In this document: positions 4,911 to 7,478 of the stretch, one piece after another | Position numbering within the stretch: the stretch's first letter is position 1 | Layout of the letters: the number at the start of each line of letters is the position of its first letter | Source: Rhodospirillales bacterium | GTDB lineage: Bacteria > Pseudomonadota > Alphaproteobacteria > Rhodospirillales > Casp-alpha2 | Direction: 5' to 3' | Length of the DNA stretch: 7,478 nt | Assembly: GCA_018664265.1 (NCBI GenBank) | Contig: JABJOR010000158.1 | Location: 1 to 7,478 of the forward strand | Notes under the pieces: generated by a model | What the model saw: the letters and a program-made list of their open reading frames with translations, nothing else | What the model was told of the DNA's origin: nothing | The model's database searches: none | Position numbers and translations under genes: made by a program

Positions 4911-6743
4911 ATGAAAAAACACAAAAATACAATTGTACGGCGTCCCTTAATTGGCATGGCTGTTTTAATGCTCACCGTATTTATGGTGTCAGGTTGCAGT
5001 AGTAAAAAAACCAAGGTTGTGACAACTAGCCAGTCTGCAACAACGGCTCAGGCTGAGGTCAGTAATACAGCCCAATCGGTAACACTTAAACAAGTCAAGA
5101 TCGGTTCATCCTCGCAGCCGGTTGTGGCTGAGGAACACATGGTTTCTACGGCGAACCCCTTTGCCAGTGAAGCTGCCCTCCAGATTTTGCGTGATGGCGG
5201 CAGTGCCATTGATGCGGCGATTGCTGCTCAACTGGTCCTGACGCTGGTTGAACCACAGTCATCAGGGATCGGTGGCGGTGCATTCATGATGTATTATGAT
5301 GCTGTGGCCGGGGATATTGCAGCCTACGATGGTCGGGAAACGGCACCTGCTTCCGCAACACCGGATATGTTTTTGGAGGAAGATGGAAAGCCCATGGGGT
5401 TTTATGACGCAGTTGTCGGTGGGACATCTGTTGGAGTACCCGGTGTTTTGCGTATGCTGGAAATGGCGCATCAAGAATACGGCAAGCTGCCTTGGGAAGC
5501 GTTGTTTGAATCCGCAATAGTGCTGGCGAGGGACGGGTTTCCTGTTTCTCCGCGCATGAGCACCATGATAGCCGGGGATGAACACCTAAAGACTTTTGAA
5601 GAAACAGCCAGTTACTTTTTTGATGAAAACGGTGATGTGCTCCAGGTTGGAGCAATCCTGAAGAATGCACAACTTGCAGATACCCTGACAGAGATATCCA
5701 AAGAAGGTGCTGTTGCGTTTTATAATGGGTCAATCGCAGAAGATATTGCTAGTCGGGTACAATCAGCGGAACGCCACCCAGGCGGGATGACGGTTTCTGA
5801 TCTGTCCGGATACAAAGCCGTTAAGCGTGCGCCCAGTTGCATGCCGTATGGAGACTATCTGGTTTGCGGTATGCCGCCACCATCTTCGGGCGGTATAACA
5901 ACCCTGCAAATGCTTGGTATTTTACAAAATTTTGATATGGCATCTTTGAAGCCGGGTTCAGTAGAATCTGTGCATTTGGTGGCAGAAGCCGGGCGCTTGT
6001 CCTTTGCGGATCGCAATACGTATCTGGCCGATCCTGATTTCGTAATGCCGCCGCCGGGCATGACTGATCCAGGGTATTTAAAATTACGGGCTTCGGAAAT
6101 ATCTCTCGAAAAGGCTATGGGTAAAGCCCTGCCGGGGATGCCGGGATTGGGGGCGAGTAATAAGTTGTCACCGGACTCGGTTGAAAAGGGCCTTTCAACA
6201 ACACATTTCAGCATCGTTGATTCCAGCGGCAATGCGGTTTCCATGACCTCAAGTATCGAGAACAAGTTTGGTTCACGCATGATGGTGCGTGGATTTTTGC
6301 TCAACAACCAGCTTACGGATTTCTCCTTTGTTGCACAGCGCAATGGCGTGCCTGTTGCCAATCAGGTTGAACCTAACAAACGCCCACGTAGTTCCATGGC
6401 TCCGACACTGGTCTTTGATATGAACGGTGATGTGGTGCTGGCTGTTGGCTCGCCTGGCGGATCATCGATAATTGGTTATGTGGCAAAAACACTGATAGCC
6501 AATCTGGATTGGGGTATGAATATCCAGCAGGCTATTGAGCTGCCCCACTTTATGAACAAGAACGGCAAGACATACCTTGAGGGAGACACCCCGCTTGCCC
6601 TGTTGAAACCTGCCTTGGACCAGATGGGTCACGACGTTCAAATCCGTGATTTCACAAGTGGCCTGCACGCTATTGCGCGGGACGGTAATATCTTGCTCGG
6701 TGGTGCCGATCCACGTCGAGAAGGTGTGGCGGTTGGAGATTGA
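4911..6743 (+). CDS. ggt: Gamma-glutamyltransferase (glutathione hydrolase), predicted lipoprotein
   Basis: Cleaves the gamma-glutamyl bond of glutathione and related peptides, releasing glutamate or moving it to an acceptor. The 610-residue precursor cuts itself at a conserved Thr into large and small subunits. The N-terminus has a basic region, a hydrophobic stretch (13-26) and lipobox VSGC with Cys29, so it is predicted to be lipid-anchored; +2 is Ser, favouring the outer membrane. Residues 30-65 are a Ser/Thr/Gln linker. The catalytic fold follows: VEPQSSGIGGGAF (113-125); YDGRETAP (139-146) with substrate-binding Arg142; FADRNTYLADP (365-375); LSTTHFSIVD (428-437) with nucleophile Thr430; NKFG (451-454); LLNNQLTDFS (463-472) with Asp470; KRPRSSMAPT (490-499); GSPGGSSII (513-521) with the oxyanion glycines 516-517; and the C-terminal GGADPRREGVAVG. 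The lid loop between Asp470 and KRP is about five residues shorter than in E. coli. The ATG has AGGGG 12 bases upstream, a long spacing. Divergent from panB and convergent with the tam-like gene. Confidence 0.96.
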   Translation: MKKHKNTIVRRPLIGMAVLMLTVFMVSGCSSKKTKVVTTSQSATTAQAEVSNTAQSVTLKQVKIGSSSQPVVAEEHMVSTANPFASEAALQILRDGGSAIDAAIAAQLVLTLVEPQSSGIGGGAFMMYYDAVAGDIAAYDGRETAPASATPDMFLEEDGKPMGFYDAVVGGTSVGVPGVLRMLEMAHQEYGKLPWEALFESAIVLARDGFPVSPRMSTMIAGDEHLKTFEETASYFFDENGDVLQVGAILKNAQLADTLTEISKEGAVAFYNGSIAEDIASRVQSAERHPGGMTVSDLSGYKAVKRAPSCMPYGDYLVCGMPPPSSGGITTLQMLGILQNFDMASLKPGSVESVHLVAEAGRLSFADRNTYLADPDFVMPPPGMTDPGYLKLRASEISLEKAMGKALPGMPGLGASNKLSPDSVEKGLSTTHFSIVDSSGNAVSMTSSIENKFGSRMMVRGFLLNNQLTDFSFVAQRNGVPVANQVEPNKRPRSSMAPTLVFDMNGDVVLAVGSPGGSSIIGYVAKTLIANLDWGMNIQQAIELPHFMNKNGKTYLEGDTPLALLKPALDQMGHDVQIRDFTSGLHAIARDGNILLGGADPRREGVAVGD

Positions 6744-6767
6744 GTTCAAGTAGTAGCATAAGCGTTT

Positions 6768-7463
6768 TTAAATCTCCGACACTATGAACAAGCGCTTAAA
6801 CTGAAACAGAGTCTTTCCATCCGTTCTCTTGGGGTACTCCATTCGTAAACGTTTGGCGTAAGCATCATAAAATGCATCCTGTTCTGCTTTGTTCTGGAGA
6901 GCTTCCAGATAAGGCTTTAGCCCTGTCGAGTATGTCCATCTCGCGACAGGATCATCGCCTTCCAGTATATGTGAATAGCTTGTTTCCCAGATTTGTATGT
7001 TCCTCATGTAGGGAGAGAGACAATCATAATACCAGCTCGCTTCATGAACAGGGGATGGCCGCTCGGCAATGGATTTCAATTGTGGTTTCCATGGCCCATC
7101 TAATGCCACATCGTTCATGGCCTGATGGGACGGAGCATCAAAATTGCGAGGCATTTGAATGGCAAGGACGCCATTTGATTCAAGCCGGGAGGCTAAAGAA
7201 GGAAATAGGGCTTCATGATTGTCTAACCAATGCAGGGCAGCATTTGAATATATAAGGTCTGGCTGCCCTTCCGGGGTAAAGGAATTTAGATCAGCTTCAA
7301 TCCAATTCAAATTGGCGACGTCTTTATGATTTAGGCGCGCCTTGCCCAGCATTTCGGATGATGAATCTACACCTGTGACGGCGCTGTCAGGCCAATGCTT
7401 TGCAAGGGAGGCTGTGTGCTCGCCTGTTCCACACCCAAGATCAACAATGTTAGAGCATTTCCG
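6768..7463 (-). CDS. tam: Trans-aconitate 2-methyltransferase-like SAM-dependent methyltransferase, 5' end broken near window edge
   Basis: By family, methylates trans-aconitate, an inhibitor by-product of the citrate cycle, using SAM in the cytoplasm. The open frame (231 codons) matches E. coli Tam from the SAM motif to the end: IVDLGCGTGEHTASLAKHWP (motif I), VTGVDSSSEML, WIEADL, DLIYSNAALHWLDNHEALFP, GVLAIQMPRNF, YYDCLS, WTYSTGLKPYL, and the C-terminus LFIVSEI. Only the first 35 or so residues are missing. An in-frame TAG (7466-7464) stands six codons before motif I and there is no ATG, GTG or TTG between. The expected preceding residues (IQLLAEM, like ELLARV of E. coli) appear in another frame at 7476-7456, so a 1-base insertion or a small deletion has occurred. 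The first in-frame ATG is at 7352, but starting there would lose motif I and probably inactivate the enzyme. Convergent with ggt, 24 bases between stop codons and no terminator seen. Family sure; intactness doubtful. Confidence 0.8.
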   Translation of the reverse strand, partial: RKCSNIVDLGCGTGEHTASLAKHWPDSAVTGVDSSSEMLGKARLNHKDVANLNWIEADLNSFTPEGQPDLIYSNAALHWLDNHEALFPSLASRLESNGVLAIQMPRNFDAPSHQAMNDVALDGPWKPQLKSIAERPSPVHEASWYYDCLSPYMRNIQIWETSYSHILEGDDPVARWTYSTGLKPYLEALQNKAEQDAFYDAYAKRLRMEYPKRTDGKTLFQFKRLFIVSEI

Positions 7464-7478
7464 CTAACAACTGAATCA

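Noticed and set aside
5262..5733. Two long minus-strand open frames inside ggt
   Set aside because: They lie wholly opposite a clear enzyme gene, have His/Pro/Arg-rich unstructured translations and no recognisable domain or start signal.
6872..7255. 127-residue plus-strand open frame
   Set aside because: It is antisense to the tam-like gene, whose translation matches a known family along its length.

Overview
The window looks like an ordinary housekeeping stretch of a Gram-negative chromosome of moderate GC. It is probably from a Pseudomonadota, and the style of the Gpt, PanB and Tam proteins suggests Alphaproteobacteria. That assignment is an impression from protein sequence, not a computed placement. 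Supporting signs of a Gram-negative are two Sec/lipobox lipoproteins, a periplasmic-type gamma-glutamyltransferase, a divergent OmpA-like domain and Gpt/Tam proteins close to the E. coli ones. No phage, transposon, CRISPR or toxin genes were seen.

Layout, left to right. Bases 1-263 (minus) hold the N-terminus of an SLC13/DASS-type anion permease that runs off the left edge. Upstream of it, also on the minus strand, is a complete tRNA-Arg(ACG) at 352-428. A 357-base gap (429-785) holds only candidate promoters and an A/T-tract palindrome. Plus-strand genes follow: a 389-residue lipoprotein with a coiled-coil middle and a divergent OmpA-like C-terminus (786-1955), closed by a strong Rho-independent terminator, then gpt (2073-2579), xanthine phosphoribosyltransferase.

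Facing gpt is a minus-strand cluster read panB, panC, then a single-domain CheY-like response regulator (4778 down to 2671). panB and panC are separated by 4 bases; the regulator starts 41 nt after panC. PanB and PanC make ketopantoate and pantothenate for CoA synthesis; the regulator has no evident link to this pathway and no kinase is beside it. A 132-base divergent region with overlapping, symmetrical candidate promoters separates panB from ggt (4911-6743, plus), a gamma-glutamyltransferase predicted to be membrane-anchored as a lipoprotein, which would break down glutathione and gamma-glutamyl peptides in the periplasm.

Convergent with ggt is a tam-like trans-aconitate methyltransferase (minus, from 6768 to the right edge). 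Its reading frame is broken about 15-25 bases from the window end: the SAM-binding motif is in one frame and the residues expected before it lie in another. This is either a real lesion or an edge/assembly error.

I see no convincing new multi-gene system. The points most worth a second look are the broken tam frame, the symmetric divergent promoter between panB and ggt, the response regulator attached to panBC, the lipoprotein form of GGT with a shortened lid loop, and the OmpA-like lipoprotein lacking the usual peptidoglycan-binding residues.
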